In this document: one piece after another, positions 8,057 through 17,700 of the stretch
How the letters are laid out: every line of letters begins with the position of its first letter
How positions within the stretch are numbered: the first letter of the stretch is position 1
Assembly (NCBI GenBank): GCA_964640655.1
Contig: CAZXFT010000013.1
Span: 25,501 to 89,500, forward strand
Source: BJGO01 sp964640655
GTDB taxonomy: Bacteria > Bacteroidota > Bacteroidia > Chitinophagales > UBA10324
DNA: 64,000 bases
Direction: 5' to 3'
Notes under the pieces: generated by a model
Seen by the model: only the letters and a program-made list of their open reading frames with translations
Told to the model about the DNA's origin: nothing
Database searches by the model: none
Position numbers and translations under genes: made by a program

Positions 8057-8737
8057 TTGTTGTTGCGTGTAACTATTCTGTTGTTAGTGTTATTTTTCAA
8101 TACTGCATTTTTGCATGCACAAAACAATTCGAGAATGTACAAGGTGCTTGCTCTAGGTGATTCTTACACCATTGGCGAATCGGTATTGCCCGAAGAGCGT
8201 TTTATCAGTCAAACTATTACTTCGTTGCGTACATTGGGTTATACTGTAAGTGATGCACGAATAATAGCTGTTACAGGTTGGACAACCGACGAGCTGCAGA
8301 ATGCCATCAATGAATCACAAATCACAGAACATTACGATTTTGTTACGCTGCTGATAGGTGTTAACAATCAGTACCGCGGCAGAAGTATTGAAGAATATAG
8401 AGAGCAGTTTACTCAACTGTTACAACAGGCTATTCAGTTTGCAGCAAACAACACGAGGCATGTATTTGTATTGTCCATTCCCGATTGGGGAGTTACACCC
8501 TTTGCTGAAGGCCGGGATCGTCAACAGATAGCACAGCAGATTGATTTGTTTAATCAGGTAAATCGTGAAGAATCATTAAAGCATGGCGTTCACTATATAG
8601 ATATTACGCCGCAAACAAGATTGGCTGCAATGGATTATTCACTGACAGCATCGGATAAACTTCATCCTTCCGCAGCCATGTATGCGTTGTGGTCAAAGCC
8701 CTTAGCCGAACTCTTTGTAAAAGAACTAAAGCATTAA
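8057..8737 (+). CDS. SGNH/GDSL-family hydrolase, exported
   Basis: 226 aa starting at TTG, 9 bp after rng. The N-terminal signal peptide (LLRVTILLLVLFFNTAFLHAQ) ends in an AQ-type cleavage site common in Bacteroidota. Block I GDSYTIGE carries the catalytic Ser (about residue 35), block III is GVNNQY, and block V DKLHPS carries the catalytic Asp and His near the C-terminus. These enzymes are esterases or lipases acting on acyl or acetyl groups; the substrate cannot be deduced. Periplasmic or secreted location is inferred from the signal peptide. Confidence 0.88.
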   Translation: MLLRVTILLLVLFFNTAFLHAQNNSRMYKVLALGDSYTIGESVLPEERFISQTITSLRTLGYTVSDARIIAVTGWTTDELQNAINESQITEHYDFVTLLIGVNNQYRGRSIEEYREQFTQLLQQAIQFAANNTRHVFVLSIPDWGVTPFAEGRDRQQIAQQIDLFNQVNREESLKHGVHYIDITPQTRLAAMDYSLTASDKLHPSAAMYALWSKPLAELFVKELKH

Positions 8738-8739
8738 TT

Positions 8740-8952
8740 ATGTTAGTTCGTTTGTTAGAATCGCGATTAGTTGATGTACTATTGATAGCCGCAGCATTGT
8801 ATTTTTTGATACCAAGATTTTTTCCTCGTCGTAAGAGGAATGATCATCAAAGTCAGTCATCAAAAACAATTATCGTGAATAAAGAAGATAAGAAAAAAAA
8901 CAACGATGATGACAACAATGGTGAGTATATAGATTACGAGGAGATTAAGTGA
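8740..8952 (+). CDS. Small membrane protein resembling the DUF4834 type
   Basis: 70 aa from the ATG at 8740, which lies 2 bp after the hydrolase stop; a longer in-frame start would overlap that gene heavily. One hydrophobic helix (VDVLLIAAALYFLIPRFF, about 11-28) is followed by RRKR, then a very polar Lys/Asp/Asn tail ending in GEYIDYEEIK. The helix, basic stop-transfer and closing DYEEIK pattern recall the small Bacteroidota DUF4834 proteins, whose role is unknown. The tail should face the cytoplasm by the positive-inside rule. Confidence 0.7.
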   Translation: MLVRLLESRLVDVLLIAAALYFLIPRFFPRRKRNDHQSQSSKTIIVNKEDKKKNNDDDNNGEYIDYEEIK

Positions 8953-9023
8953 TGTGCATAATTAATGGATACAACAATTTCTACTTATTTACCTGCAATT
9001 ATTTTAGTGCATCATAACAAGGG

Positions 9024-10115
9024 ATGATTAAAATCCGAAAGAAGGTTCGTTTCATTACCAGAAAGCCTAAGCAATCAACAAAGTCAGGATTGCCCCCGGG
9101 CAGAGTAGTCTATATAGGTAACAAGGCCGATGTGCCTGTACACATTACTGTTTTTGACTATGATACTCATGGGTTAAAAGAGTTTGCAGTAAACGATATT
9201 CAGGAACTTGCAGCATACAAAAACTCACAAACAAGTACATGGATAAACATAGACGGAATTCACAAAACAAAGCTGATCGAAGACATCGGCAAGTTATACG
9301 ACATACACCCTCTGGTACTTGAAGATGTGGTAAATACTCATCAAAGACCGAAACTAGAAGTGTATGACGACTATGTATTTATTGTTTTCAAAATGCTCGA
9401 CTATGACTATGCCAGTAATGAAGTGAAGATTGAACAAATCAGTTTGGTATTGGGTAAGAATTATGTGATTTCGTTTCAGGAAAATGTGGGGGACATATTT
9501 GAAGCCATTCGCAATCGCATTCGCAATCCACAATCCCGCATCAGACAACTGGGTTCTGATTATCTGGTATATGCACTGTTAGATAGAGTGGTGGACAATT
9601 ACTTTATAGTGATGGAAAAGTTAGGCGAGCAATTGGAGGATTTTGAAGACGAAGCCTTTAACAATCCCGGCAGGCACATAGCTGAGCGATTAAATAAACT
9701 ACGACGTGAAACTATCTTTATGCGAAAGGCTGTGTGGCCGCTGCGCGAAATGGTGAATCATCTGGCAGGGGGTGATATTGAACCTATCAAACAGAATACG
9801 ACTATCTTCATGCGTGATCTGTATGACCATACTGTGCAAGTGCTGGATACCATAGAGACATATCGCGATGTGCTCTCCGGTATTATGGATGTTTATCTAT
9901 CAAATCTTAGTTTTAAGATGAACGAAGTAATGAAAGTACTTACTATCATTTCCACCATTTTTATCCCACTCACATTTATTGCCGGTGTTTATGGAATGAA
10001 CTTCAGGATAATGCCTGAACTGGATTATCAATATGGATACTATATCATCATGGCATTCATGGGATGTGTGGCAATAGGTATGTTTATTTATTTCAGAATA
10101 AAGAAATGGTTTTAA
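9024..10115 (+). CDS. corA: CorA-family Mg2+/Co2+ transporter
   Basis: 363 aa, a normal CorA length. A large cytoplasmic domain (about 1-300) has the family pieces DIHPLVLEDVVNTHQRPK and a long stalk helix, and two C-terminal membrane helices flank the signature YGMNF (about 333-337), which forms the selectivity entrance of the pentameric channel. It mediates Mg2+ (and often Co2+ or Ni2+) uptake. The outer loop after GMN is MPELDYQYGY, which fits the family. Its last 4 bp overlap the convergent recX end. The true metal is inferred from the family. Confidence 0.93.
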   Translation: MIKIRKKVRFITRKPKQSTKSGLPPGRVVYIGNKADVPVHITVFDYDTHGLKEFAVNDIQELAAYKNSQTSTWINIDGIHKTKLIEDIGKLYDIHPLVLEDVVNTHQRPKLEVYDDYVFIVFKMLDYDYASNEVKIEQISLVLGKNYVISFQENVGDIFEAIRNRIRNPQSRIRQLGSDYLVYALLDRVVDNYFIVMEKLGEQLEDFEDEAFNNPGRHIAERLNKLRRETIFMRKAVWPLREMVNHLAGGDIEPIKQNTTIFMRDLYDHTVQVLDTIETYRDVLSGIMDVYLSNLSFKMNEVMKVLTIISTIFIPLTFIAGVYGMNFRIMPELDYQYGYYIIMAFMGCVAIGMFIYFRIKKWF

Positions 10116-10600
10116 TCAATGGCATTCAATAGTTTCCAAACTAACTCAGAAGGGTATCCCTTTCTTATAGCGTAGGCAGCTATCTTCTGATTTCGTTTAA
10201 TAGGATGCTTCTCTGACACTAAAGCAGATTTCTTAGCAACCAATTTTTGTAATGATTGGGTTAACTCTTTAGGCTCGATTTCAAGCATCGCTTTTTTAAT
10301 ACAGTACTCAGATATTTTTCTTCGTTTGAGTTCGGAAATTATTTTATGAGTACCCCACTTTTTCATTCTAAACTTACCTCTTACATAAGCTCTTGCAAAT
10401 CGCTCTTCATTAATAAAGTCTTCTGAAATTAATTCAACAATAATATTTTCTAATGTATTGCCTCGCTGTCCCCATTCGAGCAACTTACTACGCACCTCGC
10501 TCTGGCAGCGCTCCTGATAAGCACAGTATCGTCGAGCTTTTTCAAGAGCTTCTGCAAGTGAATAGTATTTTGTTTTCTTATCAGAAGTCATCGCGAACAA
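10112..10600 (-). CDS. recX: RecX family protein
   Basis: 162 aa. All-helical with RecX tandem repeats: ALEKARRYCAYQERCQSEVRSKLLEWG, FINEERFARAYVRGKFRMKKWG and a third C-terminal repeat (IAAYAIRKGYPSELVWKLL). RecX binds RecA filaments and limits recombination activity. recA is not in this window, so regulation is not through an adjacent recA. It stands alone on the minus strand, convergent with corA and diverging from the MFS gene across 43 bp. The fold call is confident; RecA inhibition is taken from the family. Confidence 0.87.
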   Translation of the reverse strand: MFAMTSDKKTKYYSLAEALEKARRYCAYQERCQSEVRSKLLEWGQRGNTLENIIVELISEDFINEERFARAYVRGKFRMKKWGTHKIISELKRRKISEYCIKKAMLEIEPKELTQSLQKLVAKKSALVSEKHPIKRNQKIAAYAIRKGYPSELVWKLLNAID

Positions 10601-10643
10601 AATTCAATTAGAAAAATTACATGTTCCTTTACGGCAAATAGAT

Positions 10644-11903
10644 ATGAGATCGGCTCAGCGTTCATTTATTTTACTTTTTCTGGCTAACAGTATTTCCGGC
10701 GTGGCTCAAGGCATCAGCATGATTGCTATTCCATGGTATTTTCTTACCGTCATCAACAAGCCTCAATTGCTTGGAGTAGTTTATTTCATAGCAACGTTCA
10801 TTCAGATATTCTGGGGCTTGTATTCCGGCAGTTTAATTGATCGTTATTCTCGCAAGAAAATTTTTCTATACATCAACGCCTGTGCTGGGACACTACTCAT
10901 TGCTGTAGCGCTTTCTGGTTTTTATTTCGGTTATATACCATTACCGCTAACATCGCTTGTATTTGCATCCACTTTTTTTGTTTATAATATTCATTATCCG
11001 AATCTTTATGCATTTGCACAGGAGATTATTAAAAAGGAAGATTACAGTAAGATTAATTCCCAGATAGAAATTGTAGGACAGGTGACTAATGCTGTTGCCG
11101 GTGCATTTGCTTCTGTGCTGCTCACAGGGTCTGATACAGGAGTGTTCAAAATATTGACTTTCACTTTTAATACAGGGCTGGTATTTAAGCCTTGGCAATT
11201 GCACGAAATTTTTCTGACAGATGGCATTACATACATCATCTCACTTTTTATCATTTCAACAATACGGTATCAATTCAGATTAAGTCCAGATGCGGAAAAG
11301 ACTTCAATCTTTAAAAGACTAAAAGCAGGATTTGATTTTTTATTACAGCGTAAACCACTACTCATTTTCGGCACTTCATCCTTAACCGTATTTCTGACAG
11401 TGATAGTTTCCAATTACATGATGGCTCCAGCGTATATCTATCATCATCTGAATGGAGATGCAACCATTTTTGGAGGAATGGAAATCAGTTTTGCAATGGG
11501 AGCAATAGCTGCGGGATTGTTTGCACGTTTAGTCACCAGATATATCAGCGAGGTCTATGCTGTGTTATGTTTAGTTATTCTATGTTGTATTATATATGTG
11601 AGCCTGCTGTACAGCTATTCAATTCTTCTATTTTTTATGCTTATGATGTTATACGGGTTGTGTAATGCCGGGGTGCGCATATTGCGGGTAACTTATATTT
11701 TTCATCACGTTCCTAACCACATCTTCGGCAGAACCGGCGGTGTTTTTCTCACGATTCACATAACGTTACGGTTGTTGTTTATAGCCATGTTCACGATGCC
11801 ATTCTTTTCCAGAGGTAATAAAATACTCAATGCATACTTCGTTTTTGCATGTCTTCTATTCCTTTCAGCAGCATCAATCTGGTATTTCAAAAAAAAATTA
11901 TAA
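10644..11903 (+). CDS. Major facilitator superfamily transporter
   Basis: 419 aa with about 12 hydrophobic segments. Between segments 2 and 3 is the MFS loop motif in the form GSLIDRYSRKK (residues about 74-84), matching GxLaDrxGrk. The central loop, about residues 185-200 and 215-240, is moderately long. The closest general resemblance is to enterobactin exporter/macrolide-type MFS-3 proteins, but no substrate can be assigned from sequence. It stands alone, with the PadR dyad region directly downstream. Confidence 0.8.
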   Translation: MRSAQRSFILLFLANSISGVAQGISMIAIPWYFLTVINKPQLLGVVYFIATFIQIFWGLYSGSLIDRYSRKKIFLYINACAGTLLIAVALSGFYFGYIPLPLTSLVFASTFFVYNIHYPNLYAFAQEIIKKEDYSKINSQIEIVGQVTNAVAGAFASVLLTGSDTGVFKILTFTFNTGLVFKPWQLHEIFLTDGITYIISLFIISTIRYQFRLSPDAEKTSIFKRLKAGFDFLLQRKPLLIFGTSSLTVFLTVIVSNYMMAPAYIYHHLNGDATIFGGMEISFAMGAIAAGLFARLVTRYISEVYAVLCLVILCCIIYVSLLYSYSILLFFMLMMLYGLCNAGVRILRVTYIFHHVPNHIFGRTGGVFLTIHITLRLLFIAMFTMPFFSRGNKILNAYFVFACLLFLSAASIWYFKKKL

Positions 11904-11944
11904 AATTTTTTCCGCCTCAATATCAATAAGTTAAGCATAGATGT

Positions 11945-11989
11945 GTGTTAAAGTTGGTACTATGTATAACAATGTACCAAGCATAACAC
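11945..11989. promoter_or_regulatory. 45-bp dyad, probable PadR operator
   Basis: Two nested inverted repeats share one centre at 11967: GTGTTA (11945-11950) with TAACAC (11984-11989), and TTGGTAC (11954-11960) with GTACCAA (11974-11980). The 13-bp centre holds a further TGT/ACA pair. It directly abuts the -7 box at 11990 and so covers the -33 region of the padR-pspC promoter. Repressor binding here would block RNA polymerase; autoregulation by the adjacent PadR protein is the simplest reading. Confidence 0.7.
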
Positions 11990-11997
11990 TATATTTG
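11990..11997 (+). promoter_or_regulatory. -7 box of the padR-pspC promoter
   Basis: TATATTTG followed by C is a perfect match to TAnnTTTG, 25 bp before the padR ATG. No TTTG stands 19 bp upstream; the -33 region is occupied by the dyad. Confidence 0.6.
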
Positions 11998-12022
11998 CAC
12001 CGTCAACCATTATAAAAGAGTT

Positions 12023-12355
12023 ATGGATATAGAAAATTCAAAAGCGCAAATGCGAAAAGGGGTGCTGGAGCTCTGCATCATGTCCATCATTGCCAATGAT
12101 GAAGAATGCTATGCATCAGAGATTTTAGAACGAATGAAAAAAGCTAAACTGATAGTAGTGGAGGGTACGCTGTATCCACTACTTACCCGATTGAAAAACG
12201 ACGGTCTTCTGAGTTATCAGTGGGTAGAATCGAAGTCAGGGCCGCCACGCAAGTACTATAAACTCACTCTCAACGGCGAAATATTTCTCGAAGAATTAAC
12301 TAAATCTTGGAACGAATTAGTAACCGCAGTATCTACTGCACGAAAACTTAAATAA
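12023..12355 (+). CDS. PadR-family transcriptional regulator
   Basis: 110 aa, the short PadR (subfamily 2) size. The winged helix runs over about residues 10-85: RKGVLELCIMSIIA, the recognition part VVEGTLYPLLTRLKNDGLLSYQ and the wing SGPPRKYYKLTLNGEIFLEEL, followed by a dimerisation helix. Such proteins are usually repressors released by small ligands or stress. It is followed after 9 bp by the PspC-domain gene, and this PadR/PspC pairing recurs in Bacteroidota. A long palindrome at its own promoter suggests autoregulation. Confidence 0.92.
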   Translation: MDIENSKAQMRKGVLELCIMSIIANDEECYASEILERMKKAKLIVVEGTLYPLLTRLKNDGLLSYQWVESKSGPPRKYYKLTLNGEIFLEELTKSWNELVTAVSTARKLK

Positions 12356-12364
12356 CCCTATACC

Positions 12365-14011
12365 ATGAAAAAGACTTTAACAATCAACCTTGGCGGCATT
12401 GTTTTTCACATTGATGAAGATGCATACGATTTATTGCGTTCCTATCTTGAAAAACTGAAGGTGCGTTTCCATCAGGAGTCGGCTAGTGAAATTATTTCTG
12501 ACATTGAATACAGAATGGCAGAAATGTTTAATGAACAAAAATCATTTGACCGATATGTAATATCTAAAGAAAATGTTCAACATGTTATTGATGTTATGGG
12601 CAATCCAGATGACATTGCCGGAGAGGAAAAGCAACAAGACACAGATTCTAGTCAATACACACAAAACACAACATACAAAAATAGCAACCGCAGGATTTTC
12701 AGGAATCCTGATGATAAAATTTTAGGAGGTGTGTGCTCCGGTATATCAGCCTATTTTAATATAGATCCGGTTTGGTTGCGCTTGATTATTGCTTTAACCG
12801 TTGTATTTGCAGGAACTGGTATCATGGTGTATATCATTCTTTGGATAATAATTCCAGAGGCTTCAACACCATTAGAGAAGATGCAAATGCGAGGAGAGGA
12901 ACTGAACATCTCCAATATTGAACGTAGCATCAAGAATGAAATGGAAGGTGTGAAAAGCAGAATGGAGTCACTCGGTAAAGACCTGAAGTCTGAATCAAAT
13001 AAGTATAAAGTTCGAAATGGAATCCAACGCATGTTTGGAGAACTTGGTGCATTTCTGATGTACATTATAAAGACCATAGGCCTATTGATTGGCACTGTAT
13101 TCAGCTTTGCAGCGATCGTGCTTCTCGCAACATTAAGCATTATATTATTTATGGCGTTAGGATGGATTCCGGCATCCGATGCCAGTGTAATTGGCCATCA
13201 GTTTCTGACTCAAATTCTCAGCAGTAACCAATTGACTATGTTAAGCATAGGTATATTGGTTGTTGTATCGCTACCTGTTTTAGTATTGTTATTAAACGGT
13301 TTAAAACTATTATTCAAGGTTAATCTGAACCTCAAAAAGATAGGTGCCGTACTTTCTGCTTTTTGGATTATCGGAATATTCATTGTGGTTTATCAGGCGG
13401 TTGACATATCAAAAGATTTTAACAGAAAGGCAGTAGTATCAAGTAAAGAACCACTGTCATTATCCGGAAAAAAACACTTATTGATTAAAGCCAATCAGTT
13501 AGATAGTGAAAATGACCATTTGGAAGGTGGTTTTAATTTTAGATTGAATAATAATCGTAATCTATTTTACTTCACAGAAAAATCTGATTCAGTTCTATGT
13601 AGTGACTTAAGACTTGATGTTGGAAAAAGCATGAATGACTCTGTTTATCTGGTCCTATCTTACAGTTCGCGCGGGAGAACCATTGAACAAGCAAGGTCTC
13701 TAGCAAGTGATTGTATATACAATTATAGCATCATCGACTCTGTACTTATTCTCGATGATGTTTTCAATCTGAATCAGGAAAAGAAATATCGCGGACAACA
13801 ACTCAGACTTACATTGAAAGTCCCGGAAACAACCATTTTGACTTTCGATCAATCACTGAGAGGAATTGTTTATTATATGGAAGACACGCCAAACAATTTA
13901 GAGTCGGATATGATACCGCATACCTGGAAAATGAAAAGTGAAGGACTGGAGTGTTTGGATTGTAATGAAGAAAAAGACAGACAAGAACCAATTATTGATA
14001 ACGAACTGTAA
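12365..14011 (+). CDS. PspC-domain membrane protein with N-terminal HAAS-like region
   Basis: 548 aa. The N-terminal 90 residues (YLEKLKVRFHQESASEIISDIEYRMAEM in two halves, then VIDVMGNPDDIAGE) look like the HAAS/DUF1700 helical module that often partners PadR regulators. A PspC domain follows at about 115-170 (RNPDDKILGGVCSGISAYF, then a membrane helix). Further hydrophobic segments lie at about 235-270, 290-310 and 325-345. The C-terminal 200 residues are probably extracytoplasmic. PspC proteins sense or buffer envelope stress. In PadR-HAAS pairs the HAAS domain may contact the regulator; here that is an inference. Confidence 0.85.
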   Translation: MKKTLTINLGGIVFHIDEDAYDLLRSYLEKLKVRFHQESASEIISDIEYRMAEMFNEQKSFDRYVISKENVQHVIDVMGNPDDIAGEEKQQDTDSSQYTQNTTYKNSNRRIFRNPDDKILGGVCSGISAYFNIDPVWLRLIIALTVVFAGTGIMVYIILWIIIPEASTPLEKMQMRGEELNISNIERSIKNEMEGVKSRMESLGKDLKSESNKYKVRNGIQRMFGELGAFLMYIIKTIGLLIGTVFSFAAIVLLATLSIILFMALGWIPASDASVIGHQFLTQILSSNQLTMLSIGILVVVSLPVLVLLLNGLKLLFKVNLNLKKIGAVLSAFWIIGIFIVVYQAVDISKDFNRKAVVSSKEPLSLSGKKHLLIKANQLDSENDHLEGGFNFRLNNNRNLFYFTEKSDSVLCSDLRLDVGKSMNDSVYLVLSYSSRGRTIEQARSLASDCIYNYSIIDSVLILDDVFNLNQEKKYRGQQLRLTLKVPETTILTFDQSLRGIVYYMEDTPNNLESDMIPHTWKMKSEGLECLDCNEEKDRQEPIIDNEL

Positions 14012-14012
14012 T

Positions 14013-14687
14013 TTATTTATAGCAAATCAAAATGCGGTAAATACCAAGAGCAACCATAGAAGAAGCATTCTGAAAGATACTGACAGCTTTTTGTTGTAAA
14101 GTAAGATACTGTTTGTACAAAGTGCGTGAAGCCGTAACCTTGTTAAACAACATGATGCCGCCTTTCTTTATTCGGGAGTGAATCAGTCTTAAAAAATCTT
14201 CAGCTTCAAATCCCGGAGGTACAGCTAAATCAATGGCAACATCAACTATGATCAAATCGTAGTTTGTGGTATCTGCTAAAATGAAATCGTAGGCATCTGA
14301 TTGCACGAGTTTTAATCCCGAATAATTATCTGCATTAAAGTAAGTCTTTGCATAATAGATAATACGTTCATCTTTTTCAACCCCCGTAACGTTAAGATGC
14401 TTATCGTTAAAAATTTGAAATAGTAATTCCGCTGCAGTACCTGAACCGTAACCTAAAATCAGAACGTTGTGAATATTGTGATCTCGGATATGAATCTCGC
14501 GGAATGCTTTTTCATATACACGTTGAATACTGCCAAAAGAATAGTTGGTCGTGGCAGTATTTAGAACCAATTTTCCTGCTGAGTATGCTACTTCAATATA
14601 TGGATGCACAGAACTATGATCGCATTCCACTATGATGGGGAACAGGTAACTACGATAGTATTGCCACTTGGTGAACTGCGGTCTCAT
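14013..14687 (-). CDS. Spermidine synthase-like methyltransferase-fold protein
   Basis: 224 aa from the ATG at 14687; an in-frame TTG at 14729 would add 14 residues. The Rossmann core shows the nucleotide-binding loop VLILGYGSGTAAELLFQ, the acidic end of strand 2 (VTGVEKDERIIYYAK), LVQSDAYDFI and DLIIVDVAIDL, the typical pattern of spermidine synthases and related SAM-fold enzymes. The N-terminal beta domain is short, and the exact catalytic set of SpeE cannot be confirmed, so it may be a polyamine aminopropyltransferase relative with another function. It diverges from mfd. Confidence 0.7.
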   Translation of the reverse strand: MRPQFTKWQYYRSYLFPIIVECDHSSVHPYIEVAYSAGKLVLNTATTNYSFGSIQRVYEKAFREIHIRDHNIHNVLILGYGSGTAAELLFQIFNDKHLNVTGVEKDERIIYYAKTYFNADNYSGLKLVQSDAYDFILADTTNYDLIIVDVAIDLAVPPGFEAEDFLRLIHSRIKKGGIMLFNKVTASRTLYKQYLTLQQKAVSIFQNASSMVALGIYRILICYK

Positions 14688-14730
14688 GCTTGCAAAATAA
14701 TCATTTGACAAGATATTAGCAGCCCTCAAG

Positions 14731-14738
14731 TATTTTTG
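14731..14738 (+). promoter_or_regulatory. -7 box directly before mfd
   Basis: TATTTTTG matches TAnnTTTG perfectly and ends only 8 bp before the mfd ATG, so the mRNA leader would be a few bases or none. A TTTG at 14704-14707 is 23 bp upstream, longer than the usual spacing. Confidence 0.45.
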
Positions 14739-14746
14739 GTACTCAG

Positions 14747-17700
14747 ATGATATTAGAAGCGTTAAGGGAACGCTATGCCAACGATACCCGCATACAAAGT
14801 ATAGCGGGTAGAACTAAAAAACAAAGACTGACAGACACCTCATCTGAACGGAAATTTATTACCTATCATATTAAGGGTTGTACGGGGTCATTCTCATCGT
14901 TGTTGCTGTCCACTATTTATAACCTGAACCAAACTCCACTACTAATTATTGCTAACAGCAAGGAAGATGCTGCATATCTACAAAATGATATGGAAAATCT
15001 TTTGGATAAAGCAGAGCCTTTAATGTTGGTTGATTCGTTTAAGAAACCCGGGGCATATGCTGACCAACTCAATACACAGGTTCAGTTGCGTACCGAGGTG
15101 TTGAATCGCATAGCTAACAATCCGGCAAAAAATGACATCATTATAACCTATCCGGAGGCACTGATTGAGAAGGTAATCAGCAAGGATGCTATAAAAAAAA
15201 GCAGTATCAATATTGTGTTAAATGAGCAACTTGATGAGGATTTTATCATTGAAACATTTAATCACTATGGCTTTGAACGTAACGACTTTGTATATGAGCC
15301 AGGGCAGTATGCCATTCGTGGCGGCATTATTGATATTTTTTCTTTTGGAAATGATAAACCTTTTCGTGTAGAGTTATCCGGTTCAACCATAGAGTCTATT
15401 CGCATTTTCGATCCATTCACGCAATTGTCTGAACGGAAGTTATCGCAAATTACTATAGTACCTAATATGCAGACACAAACAGAATCGGGAGATAAAATTT
15501 CGATTTTTGATTTTCTGCCTGCCGAAACTGTTGTGTGGTTACAGGATTATATGTTGTTAAAAGATGTTGCTGACAGATGTCTGAAGCGTGCTGTTGATAT
15601 ACACGAACAATATACCAATTCCCGAATGGTTGATGAAAGTCATATCATTAGTACCCATCCGCAGGAATGGATGTGTTCGACTGATACGATTATCAATGGT
15701 TTGATGACACATCATCTTATCGAGTTCGATAAACATCATCTAAAAGCTGATGATGTAGCGCATTTTGACATTAAACCGCAGCCCTCAATCAATAAAAATT
15801 TCAATCTGCTAATACAGGACTGGAACAACCTGAATCACAAACAGTATTCGGTTTATCTGTTTTCAGATAATAAGAAGCAGGTGGAACGAATCTATTCCAT
15901 ATTCGATGACCTAAAAGCGGGAGTGCAGTTTACGCCAATGTATTTTGCATTACGTGAGGGTTTTATTGATGATGAATTGAAAACTGCTTGTTATACCGAT
16001 CATCAAATATTTAACCGATACCATCATTACCGGTTAAAACAAGGCTATACACGAAGCAAAACGCTTTCGGTTAAGTTATTGCAAGAACTCCGACCCGGTG
16101 ACTATGTAACACACATTGATCATGGAGTAGGTGTTTTTAGTGGATTAGAAAAAATTGATGTCAATGGACAAGTTCAAGAAGCGGTTCGATTGATATACAG
16201 AGATAATGATTTATTGTATGTTAATATACAATCGCTGCATAAGATTAGTAAGTATGTGGGTAAAGAAGGTGCATCTCCAAAGGTGAATAAACTAGGTACA
16301 GATGCGTGGGAGAGTGTGAAACGCCGTACTAAAGCAAAAGTCAAAGACATAGCCAAAGATCTAATCCACTTGTATGCTGTCCGTAAAGCGCAGAAGGGTT
16401 TTGCTTTTCAGCCCGACTCTTATTTACAGACAGAACTTGAGGCCAGTTTTATATATGAAGACACACCGGATCAGATAAAATCCACGCAGGATGTTAAGCG
16501 TGATATGGAAAAAAGTTTTCCAATGGACAGACTCATCTGCGGCGATGTTGGGTTCGGAAAAACGGAAGTGGCTATTCGTGCCGCATTTAAAGCAGTTGCC
16601 GACAGCAAGCAGGTTGCTATATTAGTGCCTACAACTATTCTTGCTCTGCAACACTACAATACATTCACCGAGCGACTCAAAGATTTCCCTTGCAACATTG
16701 ATTACATTAATCGATTTAAATCTTCAGCACAACAAAAAGAAACTATTAAGAAACTGGAGGAAGGTAAAGTAGATATACTAATAGGAACAAGCGCCATCAT
16801 AGGTTCTAAGATTAAGTTTAAAAATTTAGGCTTGTTGATTATAGATGAGGAACAAAAATTTGGAGTGGCAGCGAAAGAAAAAATCAGGCAGTTGAAAGCC
16901 AACGTCGATACTCTCACATTAACTGCAACTCCAATTCCACGTACACTCCAATTTTCTTTATTAGGAGCACGCGATTTAAGTATTATTAATACACCACCTC
17001 CTAATCGACAGCCTATTGAAACTGAGGTAATTTCATTCGACCCCGATCGCATAAAAGAAATAATTGAGTACGAGGTTTATAGAGGAGGTCAGGTATTTTT
17101 TGTACACAACAAAGTAAAAAACATAGAGTCTGTTGCCAATACGCTTAAAGAAATTTGTAAAGGGATAGACATTGCTGTGGCACACGGACAAATGGAAGGT
17201 CACGTGCTCGAAGATAAGTTACTGGCATTTATAGATCGCAGATATGATGTACTTGTATCAACTAACATTGTAGAAACAGGGCTAGATATTGCGAATGCTA
17301 ACACTATCATCATTGATGATGCGCATATGTTTGGTTTAAGCGATTTGCATCAGTTGCGAGGCAGAGTAGGCCGCAGCAACAAGAAAGCATTTTGTTATTT
17401 GATAACACCGCCTATGAGTACATTAAGCTCAGATGCCCGAAGAAGATTAAGAACCATTGAAGAATTTTCTGACTTAGGAAGCGGTTTTCAGGTAGCTATG
17501 CGTGATTTGGACATTCGTGGTGCAGGTAATTTGTTAGGAGCTGAACAAAGTGGATTTATTGCCGATATTGGATACGATACTTATCATAAGATCTTGGATG
17601 AAGCAGTTCAGGAACTAAAAGAAACAGACTTTAAAGAGCTGTTTGCAGATGAAAATGTGCAACGTGTGTATAGCCGTGAGTGTGCAATTGAATCAGATGG

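Noticed and set aside
8953..9023. 71-bp gap as a tRNA or small RNA gene
   Set aside because: No cloverleaf, no TTC box and no terminator; AT-rich spacer only.
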